Counted from the first letter of the stretch, positions 1 through 5,854 are shown. The stretch is DNA of 7,300 bases from JABFSM01 sp052389555 (GCA_052389555.1 JBQTHV010000149.1:1-7300), one strand, 5' to 3'. Numbers and translations: made by a program. Notes: a model not told the origin generated them from the letters alone.

Positions 1-848
1 TCGACCGCAGCGATGAAGAGGTCGCGCGGCACCACCCGTTGCCCTTTGACGTCGATCGGCGTGTTGGAGATCAGGCCGAGCTCGCGAATGGCGCGCATGA
101 TCGCGGCGTGGCCGGGATAGCGGAGTGTCTTGTACTCCATGGTCTCGATCTGCCCCTCGAACCGGAACGGCAGGGTGCTGATGCCGCCGCCGGTGTGGAA
201 TGCCTCGAGCGCTCCGACTGGGGCAGGGAACTCCTGCGTCTCGACTTCTGAAAGCGCCTCGACCGGTACGGCCTTTCCCCCTCGGAGCACCCACGACGGC
301 GTCGAGTAATAGTCCAGCGCACCTTCCAGGGAATAGACGATCTGGTAGTTGAGCGGCGGCTCGGGATGCCGCGGCAAGCCGCCTACATAGATCTTGACCG
401 ACCGGGCGCGTCCGATCCGCCGAATCCCCTCTGCTGCCAGGATATTCACCAGGCCGGGCGCGAGTCCGCAGTCAGGGATGATCGAGACCCCGCGAGCCAG
501 AGCCGCCTCATGGTGGCGCTTCTGCATGAAGACGATCTCGGTGTTACCGCCAAGATCGCAGGCGTGGCAGCCGGCCTCGATCGCCGCTCGGGTGACCGGC
601 TCGTTCAAGTAATAGGGTAGGGCACACAGCGCGGCGTGGTTGCTCCGCATCAGGGCCACCAAAGACGCGTGATCACTCGCGTCCAGTTCGGCCTGATGCA
701 ACCGCTCGCCCTGAACCGGCTCGAGAAAGTGCGGCAACCGGCCGGGACGCCGGTCGGCCAGCGTGACGCGCTCTACCCGCTCGTCCTGCAACAGCTGAAA
801 GGCTGCCGCGCTCCCTTGAAGCCCGGCCCCGAGCACCAGAAACTGCAT
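1..848 (-). CDS. Saccharopine dehydrogenase / lysine 6-dehydrogenase-like oxidoreductase (3' end outside window)
   Basis: The first 282 residues are visible; the frame is still open at base 1, so the C-terminus is missing. A Rossmann nucleotide-binding site opens the protein (GAGLQG, Gly7, Gly9, Gly12), and Asp32 after the second strand suggests NAD rather than NADP. Family-type blocks follow: CALPYYLN (75-82), PDCGLAPGLVN (125-135), YVGGLPRHPEPPLNY (154-168), FHTGG (217-221) and KTLRYPGHAAIMR (240-252). This order matches lysine 6-dehydrogenase and related saccharopine dehydrogenase-family proteins, which oxidise or reduce amino-acid C-N bonds in the cytosol during lysine metabolism. The exact substrate cannot be read from the sequence. 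The ATG at 848 has GAGG seven bases upstream and sits directly before the Rossmann strand. The gene is divergent from a TetR regulator, which may control it (inference). Confidence 0.88.
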   Translation of the reverse strand, partial: MQFLVLGAGLQGSAAAFQLLQDERVERVTLADRRPGRLPHFLEPVQGERLHQAELDASDHASLVALMRSNHAALCALPYYLNEPVTRAAIEAGCHACDLGGNTEIVFMQKRHHEAALARGVSIIPDCGLAPGLVNILAAEGIRRIGRARSVKIYVGGLPRHPEPPLNYQIVYSLEGALDYYSTPSWVLRGGKAVPVEALSEVETQEFPAPVGALEAFHTGGGISTLPFRFEGQIETMEYKTLRYPGHAAIMRAIRELGLISNTPIDVKGQRVVPRDLFIAAV

Positions 849-855
849 CGGCCAA

Positions 856-859
856 CCTC
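856..859 (-). promoter_or_regulatory. Ribosome binding site of the saccharopine dehydrogenase-like gene
   Basis: GAGG on the minus strand lies seven bases before the ATG at 848. It supports that start codon. Confidence 0.55.
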
Positions 860-889
860 GTGAAAGGATCGGAGCTCAAACGGCGGACC

Positions 890-919
890 AAGCTAGCAGG
901 TCGGGTCACCGGATTCCAA
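890..919 (-). promoter_or_regulatory. Candidate sigma70-type promoter for the saccharopine dehydrogenase-like gene
   Basis: Read on the minus strand, TTGGAA (914-919) is followed after 18 bases by TAGCTT (890-895). The first is a fair -35 match and the second a weak -10 match. It lies in the only space between two divergent genes, where a promoter is expected. No clear TetR operator palindrome was found; GGTCACC (905-911 region) is the only short symmetric sequence seen. Confidence 0.3.
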
Positions 920-928
920 GTTGCGCGG

Positions 929-934
929 TATATT
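929..934 (+). promoter_or_regulatory. Candidate -10 element of the TetR gene, with an almost leaderless transcript
   Basis: TATATT stands out in GC-rich DNA, ten bases before the ATG at 945. A transcript from this element would begin only a few bases before the start codon, and there is no Shine-Dalgarno sequence in between. This is consistent with a leaderless message. No good -35 is seen at the usual distance. Confidence 0.35.
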
Positions 935-944
935 CTCCGCTCCC

Positions 945-1652
945 ATGTCCGCCTCACCCCCACCCCCGCCCCCGCCCCCGCCCCCGCCTCCCTCATCGCC
1001 GACTCCGCCGTCCTCGACTCGACCTCGCCGGGTCACACCGCTTCGCCCTCGCGACGCGCGCGCGACGCGGGCGCGATTGATTCGGGCGGCGCTGGACTTG
1101 TTCACGACGCAGGGCTTTCGGGGAACCACGACCCCCGAGATCGCCCAGCGGGCCGGCGTCGCCGAAGCGACCATCTATCGCCACTTCCCGAGCAAAGATG
1201 CGTTGCTCGCTGCGGCGTGCCTCGAAGCACAGAGCTACGGCCGCCGACTCATTGCTACCCAGGAGGCCAATACCGGCGTCGATGCACGAGCCGCGCTCAC
1301 CAGGCTGGCTCGGCAACTGGTGGACCTGGCGCAGCACGATCCCCCCCTGCTCCGGATGCTGCTTCGTCCTCCCGATGAGGCGCTCCACGACGAGGCGGCG
1401 CGCCGCGGCATTCGGGAGTTTCGCGAAGCGCTTCAGCAACTGGTCGCGGCCGGGAAGCAGCGAGGCGAGATCCGACCCGGCTCGGCGGAGCTGTGGTCCG
1501 CGGTGTGGCTTGCCCTGTCAGGCTTTGTGGCCGAGCAGGTGGCCGCGAAAGCGTGGGGCCCCGACCATCCCAACGTGGACCAAGCCCTCAGCGCGGCCTG
1601 GGAGGCAATCGCTTACCGTAAGCCCGACACACCCGTCAGGGTTGTGAGCTGA
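945..1652 (+). CDS. TetR/AcrR-family transcriptional regulator with a polyproline N-terminus
   Basis: This is a 235-residue DNA-binding repressor-type protein. Residues 5-16 are twelve consecutive prolines, followed by a Ser/Thr/Pro/Arg-rich linker to about residue 40. The TetR N-terminal domain begins near residue 41 (ATRARLIRAALDLF), and the helix-turn-helix is at about 61-83 (TPEIAQRAGVAEATIYRHF, then PSKDALL). The helical C-terminal ligand/dimer domain is unremarkable and its ligand is unknown. I chose the ATG at 945. A TTG at 921 would add eight residues but overlaps the likely -10 element. There is no ATG, GTG or TTG between the proline tract and the HTH domain, so the tract appears to be translated. 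The gene diverges from the dehydrogenase-like gene, its likeliest target (inference), and its 3' end overlaps the PD40 gene by 17 bases. Confidence 0.88.
   Translation: MSASPPPPPPPPPPPPSSPTPPSSTRPRRVTPLRPRDARATRARLIRAALDLFTTQGFRGTTTPEIAQRAGVAEATIYRHFPSKDALLAAACLEAQSYGRRLIATQEANTGVDARAALTRLARQLVDLAQHDPPLLRMLLRPPDEALHDEAARRGIREFREALQQLVAAGKQRGEIRPGSAELWSAVWLALSGFVAEQVAAKAWGPDHPNVDQALSAAWEAIAYRKPDTPVRVVS
956..985. repeat. Hexamer tandem repeat (A/G)CCCCC x5; G-quadruplex motif on the minus strand
   Basis: Five consecutive 6-base units: ACCCCC twice, then GCCCCC three times. On the minus strand this gives five runs of five G separated by single bases, an ideal G-quadruplex pattern. On the plus strand it encodes most of the 12-proline run of the TetR protein. 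Six bases are two codons, so gain or loss of a unit changes the proline count by two without breaking the frame. Confidence 0.85.
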
Positions 1653-2424
1653 CCGATTTCCCCGGGTGATAGGTGAAGTCGCGCAGCCGGGAAGGTTGCG
1701 CGGACCAGTTGGGGAGCCGCGCACGGCCTCCGGCGAGTGGGCGAATCAGAAGCCCCGAGGCCGTGATGTAGGCGAGCGAATCGGGGCCCCACCGGATGGG
1801 ATCGGTAACCCCGGAATCGAGCCTGGTCATTTCCCCGTTTGCCGCGAAGATGCAGTACCCGGTGTCCGGGACTTTGCAGACTCCGACTCGCGCGGAGGGA
1901 GGCTCGCCCAGCAACTGGCCGGTGAGCGAGTCGGCCCACGCTGAGGAATCGAGCGGCACTACTCTGAGCCAGAGCGCTCGGGGTGGCGCGGGAGAGGCGA
2001 GCTGCCCCCACGTTTTGACGAGAACCTGCGAGCCATCCGCAGTCCAACCGGTTGCCTGCGGCTTTCCCGCGCCCTGCGGTATGGGCGCGGTTTCCTCCCG
2101 ATTAGTCAGCAGGTCGAGCACCACGAGCGACCAGCGGTCGCTGGACGGCTCGGCCCGCCGGAGAAACGCGACGCTGCTCCCCCTGGGACTCAGGCGAGGA
2201 GCCAGCTCCTCGGCCCGCGTGAACGTAAGGCGAACGAAGCTGCCGCCCGAAGCCGGAGCGGCGAAGAGATCGGTGGCCGAGTCGGACCCCTCGCCCACCG
2301 CGATGACGAACGGCTCCTCGCCGACGCGAATCTTGTTGGTGAGCGGGGTGACGCCGCAAGACGTGAAAAGTGAAAAGTGAAAAGTGAAAAGGGAAAAGCC
2401 AAACATTCGCCCCATTTCTTGCAT
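1636..2424 (-). CDS. Putative PD40/TolB-like beta-propeller lipoprotein with a repeat-derived signal peptide
   Basis: About 262 residues. A short N-terminus with one Arg leads into a hydrophobic stretch, FSLFTFHFSLFTSC, whose Cys23 could be the lipidated residue. The preceding F-T-S is an imperfect lipobox, since Leu is usual at -3. This stretch is translated from the inverted GTGAAAA array (element A). The rest resembles PD40 (WD40-like) blades: LSPRGSSVAFLRR near residue 85, GWTADGSQVLVKTW near 125, and WGPDSLAYITASG near 215. Such domains occur in TolB and in many cell-envelope proteins and usually mediate binding; no enzymatic motif is visible. The start is uncertain: GTG 2433, ATG 2424, ATG 2415 and ATG 2406 are all in frame. 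I prefer 2424 because AAGGTG lies six bases upstream. The hydrolase gene is 60 bases upstream on the same strand, so co-transcription is likely. Confidence 0.72.
   Translation of the reverse strand: MQEMGRMFGFSLFTFHFSLFTSCGVTPLTNKIRVGEEPFVIAVGEGSDSATDLFAAPASGGSFVRLTFTRAEELAPRLSPRGSSVAFLRRAEPSSDRWSLVVLDLLTNREETAPIPQGAGKPQATGWTADGSQVLVKTWGQLASPAPPRALWLRVVPLDSSAWADSLTGQLLGEPPSARVGVCKVPDTGYCIFAANGEMTRLDSGVTDPIRWGPDSLAYITASGLLIRPLAGGRARLPNWSAQPSRLRDFTYHPGKSVSSQP
2363..2397. repeat. Element A, left arm: GTGAAAA heptamer array (5 units)
   Basis: Four perfect units (2363-2390) plus one GGGAAAA variant (2391-2397). The plus strand reads GTGAAAA. The minus strand reads TTTTCAC, which is open in all three frames and is translated here as the period-7 peptide FSLFTFH inside the PD40 lipoprotein signal sequence. 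The array is markedly A+T-richer than the flanking genes. Confidence 0.93.
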
Positions 2425-2438
2425 CCCTTTCACCTTTT
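2425..2438 (-). promoter_or_regulatory. Ribosome-binding region of the PD40 lipoprotein, built from degenerate repeat units
   Basis: The minus strand carries AAAAGGTGAAAGGG directly before the ATG at 2424. AAGGTG has a six-base spacing to that ATG, and AAAGGG has a nine-base spacing to the ATG at 2415. The sequence is made of altered GTGAAAA units, so translation initiation appears to depend on repeat DNA. Confidence 0.5.
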
Positions 2439-2488
2439 GCCTTCACCTTTCACTTCTCACTTCTCACTTTTCACTTTTCACTTTTCAC
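2427..2488. repeat. Element A, right arm: TTTTCAC heptamer array (about 9 units, decaying towards the centre)
   Basis: From the outer end inward: three perfect TTTTCAC units (2468-2488), two TTCTCAC (2454-2467), CTTTCAC (2447-2453), CCTTCAC (2440-2446), a six-base CTTTTG remnant (2434-2439) and CTTTCAC (2427-2433). It is the inverted copy of the left arm, with a 29-base spacer (2398-2426). On the minus strand it provides the TGA stop of the hydrolase gene (2487-2485) and, at its decayed inner end, the ribosome-binding region of the PD40 gene. The minus-strand transcript could fold into a long A-U-rich hairpin with that start region in or near the loop. Confidence 0.92.
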
Positions 2489-3303
2489 TTGCCCAGGTTC
2501 TCCCCGAAGAACCCCAGGATCCTGCTCCAGGCCCGGTCCACCTGGTCGGTGTCGGAGCCGCGGCGGCCCGGCTTGAGGAATCCGTGCCCGGTGCCTGGAT
2601 AGCTGTCTGCCAGGAATGACTTGCCGAGCTGTTGCATGAGACGGGTGACGTTGGGGAGCTGGCTGTTGATCCGCGCGTCGTTCTCGCCATAGACGCCCAG
2701 GATCTTCGCATTGATCCGGGTCATCGCAGCGCTGTCGGGGGCGGAACCGTAGCACACCACGGCGGCCCTTAGCTTGGGATTGTTGGTGGCATAGCGGAAG
2801 CTCTGAGCGCCGCCCCAGCAGAAGCCGATCACTCCAATTGCATCTTTCCGCACCGCGCCAAGCCCGTTCAGATACTCATAGATCGCGTTGAGGTCTGCGG
2901 TGATGCCATCGGGGTTGAGGCGGGGAATGTAGGCGCGTCCCGAATCGGGGGGGTAGAGTCCGAACATCGAAGAGGGAAGGTCCACCGCGGCGGCGACGTA
3001 GCCGTGACCCGCCAGGCGATCCGCCACGGTGGGTTCCCAGGTCGTGAGACCCTGGTTCTCGTGAATCACGATAACCGCGGGCGCTCTGTCGCGGCGCTCA
3101 GGATAGGCAACGTAGACACGGACCGAATCGCCGGCGGGCTTCTTGACCCACACCCACTCGGCGTGCGTGGTGACCTCGTCGTGGCGATGCTCCCCCCCCC
3201 AGTTCGGCGCACTGGAGCGGATCAGGTAGGTCCCGGCGACACCGATGCCAAATGCCAGTACGCCAACCAAGAGATGAGAAGCGAAGCCGGAGCGGGATGA
3301 CAT
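2485..3303 (-). CDS. Membrane-anchored or exported dienelactone hydrolase-family protein
   Basis: A 272-residue alpha/beta-hydrolase. Residues 10-27 are a hydrophobic segment after an Arg-containing N-terminus, so the protein is a signal-anchored or secreted envelope enzyme; most dienelactone hydrolases are cytosolic. The catalytic domain starts near residue 50. The nucleophile motif is GFCWGG with Cys162, the acid is Asp209 in YGENDAR and the base is His240 in GTGHGF. Glu82 in VIHENQG matches the Glu that interacts with the Cys in classical dienelactone hydrolase. All catalytic positions are present, so an active hydrolase of ester or lactone substrates is likely, but the substrate is unknown. 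The ATG at 3303 has a perfect AAGGAGG six bases upstream. The final codons (Leu-Gly-Lys-stop) run into element A, and the stop codon itself lies in the first repeat unit. Confidence 0.92.
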   Translation of the reverse strand: MSSRSGFASHLLVGVLAFGIGVAGTYLIRSSAPNWGGEHRHDEVTTHAEWVWVKKPAGDSVRVYVAYPERRDRAPAVIVIHENQGLTTWEPTVADRLAGHGYVAAAVDLPSSMFGLYPPDSGRAYIPRLNPDGITADLNAIYEYLNGLGAVRKDAIGVIGFCWGGAQSFRYATNNPKLRAAVVCYGSAPDSAAMTRINAKILGVYGENDARINSQLPNVTRLMQQLGKSFLADSYPGTGHGFLKPGRRGSDTDQVDRAWSRILGFFGENLGK

Positions 3304-3309
3304 GGAGAG

Positions 3310-3316
3310 CCTCCTT
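3310..3316 (-). promoter_or_regulatory. Strong Shine-Dalgarno of the hydrolase gene
   Basis: AAGGAGG on the minus strand, six bases before the ATG at 3303. It is the only textbook-strength ribosome binding site in the window, and it lies just beyond the AGCTATC array, which separates this gene from the coupled upstream genes. Confidence 0.85.
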
Positions 3317-3327
3317 GAGAAGCGAAA

Positions 3328-3376
3328 AGCTATCAGCTATCAGCTATTAGCTATCAGCTACAAGCTACCAGCTATC
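3328..3376. repeat. Element B, left arm: AGCTATC heptamer array (7 units)
   Basis: Seven 7-base units: AGCTATC, AGCTATC, AGCTATT, AGCTATC, AGCTACA, AGCTACC, AGCTATC. It is flanked by element-A-like units: GAGAAGC and GAAAAGC at 3317-3330, and GTGAAAA at 3378-3384. The array lies in the 119-base gap between the kinase stop and the hydrolase start. Confidence 0.93.
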
Positions 3377-3407
3377 AGTGAAAAGCCTGGCCCTCACATT
3401 GCGAACT

Positions 3408-3435
3408 GATAGCTGATAGCTGTTAGCTGATAGCT
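3408..3435. repeat. Element B, right arm: inverted GATAGCT heptamer array (4 units)
   Basis: GATAGCT, GATAGCT, GTTAGCT, GATAGCT: the reverse complement of the left arm, after a 31-base spacer (3377-3407). With the left arm it can form a 28-base stem with few mismatches in the minus-strand transcript just downstream of the kinase gene. It could slow or end transcription, but the bases after the hairpin hold only a TTTT, so it is not a typical intrinsic terminator. The variant unit GTTAGCT creates the TAA stop of the kinase (3425-3423). Confidence 0.92.
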
Positions 3436-4448
3436 AGCAACGTTTCCTCGAATTCCGCCATCGATTGGTAGCGGTTCTCGGACTTGTGCGCCAGCGCCCG
3501 CGCGATCACCCGCTCGAGCTGGGCCGGCAGCTTCGGGTTTACCTGGCGGAGCCGCAGCGGCTGCCCGGTGAGATGCGCGAGCATCGTTTCCTGCGCCGTG
3601 TTGCCGTCGAAGGGTAACCGGCCGGTCAACAGCTCGAACCCCAGCACGCCCAGCCCGAAGACGTCACTCCGGGCGTCGAGGGGCTTGCCGCGAATCTGCT
3701 CGGCACTCATGAACTCGGGGGTCCCCAGCACCACACCGGTCGCGGTGAGCTTCATCACCTCGGGACCCACCAGGCTCTCCTTCGCGAGCCCGAAGTCCAT
3801 GACCACCGCACGCTCGATCCCCGGATGCGGCCCCGGTACCAGCATCACGTTCTCGGGTTTGAGATCGCGATGGAGCACGCCTTTCTCATGGGCGTGCTGG
3901 AGGCCGGCGCAGAGCTGGCGGAGGAGCCCCACGCCGAGCGGGGGCGGCATTGGTCCATGCCTCGACTCTCGACGGGAAAGCGTTTCCCCTTCGAGAAACG
4001 GCATCACCAGGTAGGGCAGTCCCCCGGCCTGGCCGAACGCCAGGATTCCGCAGACGTTGGGGTGATCCAGCCGCATGGCGACCTGGGCTTCGCGCTTGAG
4101 GCGGCCTACCGCTTCCTTGTCCCCCACCAGGCGAGCCATCAGCACTTTGACGGCGACGAGCATGTCGGTCTCGCGATCCCGCGCGCGATACACGTAGGCC
4201 ATACCGCCCTCGCCGACCCGCATTTCGACCTGGTAGCGCGCATCGAGCAGCCGGCCCGACATTCCTGATGCGGGGTCGCCGCGGAGCTCCACCGGTGGGC
4301 GCCCCTCGCCGGTACGGTGCAATCCGAACGAGCGGGGCGTGGTCGGGGGAGGCGCCGATCCCAGTGCCAGGGGGAACCCGTCCCTGGTGCAGAAGCGGGC
4401 CGGGGGATCGAACTCGGCGCCGCAGCGGGGACAGCGAAGCGCGCTCAA
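3423..4448 (-). CDS. Cytosolic Ser/Thr protein kinase with an N-terminal degenerate zinc ribbon
   Basis: A 341-residue Hanks-type kinase. The N-terminus has CPRCG (Cys6, Cys9) and RFCTRDG (Cys20 only), a zinc-ribbon-like module lacking the fourth Cys, followed by a Pro-rich linker to about residue 65. The kinase domain covers about 72-340: glycine loop VGEGGMAYVY, Lys101 in VAVK, Glu120, catalytic HRDLKPEN (Asp195, Asn200), DFG at 218-220 and GTPEFMSAEQ in the activation segment. All key residues are present, so it should be active. There is no membrane segment or extracellular sensor domain. The TTG start at 4448 overlaps the cyclase stop (TTGA); the next ATG, at 4262, would remove the zinc ribbon. 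Coupling to the GGDEF gene suggests a shared signalling role (inference). The last three residues (Ala-Ile-Ser) and the stop are encoded by element B. Confidence 0.93.
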   Translation of the reverse strand: MSALRCPRCGAEFDPPARFCTRDGFPLALGSAPPPTTPRSFGLHRTGEGRPPVELRGDPASGMSGRLLDARYQVEMRVGEGGMAYVYRARDRETDMLVAVKVLMARLVGDKEAVGRLKREAQVAMRLDHPNVCGILAFGQAGGLPYLVMPFLEGETLSRRESRHGPMPPPLGVGLLRQLCAGLQHAHEKGVLHRDLKPENVMLVPGPHPGIERAVVMDFGLAKESLVGPEVMKLTATGVVLGTPEFMSAEQIRGKPLDARSDVFGLGVLGFELLTGRLPFDGNTAQETMLAHLTGQPLRLRQVNPKLPAQLERVIARALAHKSENRYQSMAEFEETLLAIS

Positions 4449-5854
4449 TCGCGATACCGGTTGCGTCCGTCCGACTTGGCCCGCAAGAGATTGCGGTCGG
4501 CCAGCGCGAGGAGCGAGTCGGCGTCGTGCGCCCCTTCGTCGGGGAAGGTCGCGAGGCCAATGCTCACCGTGACGGGAATGGGCGCGGCGGCATCGCCGAA
4601 TATGGCGCTTTGCACCCGGCGTAACACGCGCTCCGCGAAGAGCCGCGCCCCGGCACTCCCGGTTTCGGGGAGCAGTACGACGAACTCCTCGCCGCCATAG
4701 CGGGCGACGAGGTCCACCGCGCGCTGCTCGCGACGAAGCAGATCGGCAAACTGCACCAGGATCCGGTCGCCCACCTGATGGCCGTAGGTGTCGTTGGTCG
4801 CCTTGAAGTGATCGATGTCGATCATCACGCAGGTGAGCACCGTCCCGTAGCGGGTCGCGCGATCGACTTCCTGTCCCAGCTTCTCCGCGAGAGTTCTCCG
4901 ATTGAGCAACCCGGTGAGCGGATCGGTCTCGGCGAGCTCCCGCATGGCCTGCTCGCGCCGGGTGGCTTCGTCGTGATCGAGCGCTTTCTCGATGGCCGAC
5001 GCGGCCGACTCGACCACCCGCCCCGCGAAGCGGAGATCCATGTCGTCGAGCGGAGGATCGCCGGGTCCGGTCCGCAGGAAGAACACCCCGGCGCGCTCGT
5101 CACGAAGCGAAAAGGGCAATACCAGAACCGACGTGGTTTCGAGACCCGGTATCCCCTGATACACGGGGTCGGCGCTGACATCGCTCACCATGACGACCTC
5201 ACCGGTGTCGAGCGCGCGCCGGATCTCCGGATAGCGAAGGAGATCGACCGGCAGCGCGGTAAGCGTGGGATTCTCTGACGCCGCCACGACGGTGCCGCGG
5301 TCTTCGCCCGGCTTGGCCAGGAGGATCGAGCACCGCGGAATCCGGAGTCCCGCGGCGACCTGGCGCACCAGGATCTGAAACAGCTCGCGGGGAGGAAGGT
5401 TGCTTCGGATATCGCGCAAGAGCTCGACCAGCGCCGCCTGGGCCCGCGCCTCCGCACGCGCCTGGTTGAGGGCTCGACTGGACCGCAGCAGGGTGCGGAC
5501 CCGGGCGAGCAGCTCGCGCAGCCGCACTGGCTTGCCCACCACGTCGGAGGCGCCCGCCGAAAGCGCACGCACCGAAGCTTCTTCGGGGGCCTCGCTGGTC
5601 ACCGCGATAATGGGGAGATCGCGCCGGGAGGGATCGCGCCGGATCGTCTCGAGCAGCGACATCCCGTCCGAGCCGGGCAGCGAGAGATCCAGGATCAACA
5701 GATCGACCGGTCGAGTCGCCAGGTATTCCGGGATCCCCGCGCTGCTCGACAGACTTGCCGTGTCGTACCCGCTCTCCGCCAACGCACGAGACAACGTGCG
5801 GGCAAAGCTGTAGTCGTCATCGACGATGAGGATGTGCGAGGTGGGCGCGGGCAT
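4445..5854 (-). CDS. Response regulator diguanylate cyclase (REC-GAF-GGDEF)
   Basis: A 469-residue cytosolic protein that should make cyclic di-GMP from two GTP. The receiver domain (about 7-122) has acidic residues Asp12-Asp14, phospho-acceptor Asp56 (LLILDLSLPG), Thr86 and Lys108. A GAF-like sensory domain spans about 140-290, and a short helical linker leads to GGDEF at about 308-469. The active site reads GGEEF (387-391), a functional variant. RAVD (378-381) lies five residues before it, matching the RxxD inhibitory site, so product feedback is expected. DPLTGLLNRR (311-320) is the typical domain entry. No partner histidine kinase is in the window. The ATG at 5854 overlaps the stop of the dehydratase gene (TAATG), and the stop overlaps the kinase start (TTGA), so translation is probably coupled on both sides. 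Confidence 0.95.
   Translation of the reverse strand: MPAPTSHILIVDDDYSFARTLSRALAESGYDTASLSSSAGIPEYLATRPVDLLILDLSLPGSDGMSLLETIRRDPSRRDLPIIAVTSEAPEEASVRALSAGASDVVGKPVRLRELLARVRTLLRSSRALNQARAEARAQAALVELLRDIRSNLPPRELFQILVRQVAAGLRIPRCSILLAKPGEDRGTVVAASENPTLTALPVDLLRYPEIRRALDTGEVVMVSDVSADPVYQGIPGLETTSVLVLPFSLRDERAGVFFLRTGPGDPPLDDMDLRFAGRVVESAASAIEKALDHDEATRREQAMRELAETDPLTGLLNRRTLAEKLGQEVDRATRYGTVLTCVMIDIDHFKATNDTYGHQVGDRILVQFADLLRREQRAVDLVARYGGEEFVVLLPETGSAGARLFAERVLRRVQSAIFGDAAAPIPVTVSIGLATFPDEGAHDADSLLALADRNLLRAKSDGRNRYRD

Noticed and set aside
39..863. Plus-strand open frames over the left end
   Set aside because: The minus strand carries a continuous, well-conserved dehydrogenase frame there; the plus-strand frames show no family features.
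860..944. TetR operator palindrome
   Set aside because: Only very short symmetric pieces such as GCTAGC and GGTCACC are present, none convincing as an operator.
860..1439. Overlapping open frames opposite or out of phase with TetR
   Set aside because: They are Arg/Ser/Gly-rich products of GC-rich DNA with no recognisable domain, while the TetR frame has a clear HTH domain.
2102..2446. A second minus-strand frame through the same repeat at the PD40 gene start
   Set aside because: Its sequence is Arg-rich without propeller motifs. It exists because TTTTCAC has no stop in any frame.
2363..2488. Element A or B as an insertion sequence with terminal inverted repeats
   Set aside because: There is no transposase, the interior is only about 30 bases, and no target-site duplication could be seen beside either element.
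2363..3435. The repeat arrays as a CRISPR array
   Set aside because: Units are 7 bases, directly adjacent and without unique spacers, and no cas gene is present.
3328..3435. Element B as a classical intrinsic terminator
   Set aside because: The stem is long and AT-balanced, with only a TTTT after it on the minus strand. It may still hinder transcription, so it is listed as a repeat only.
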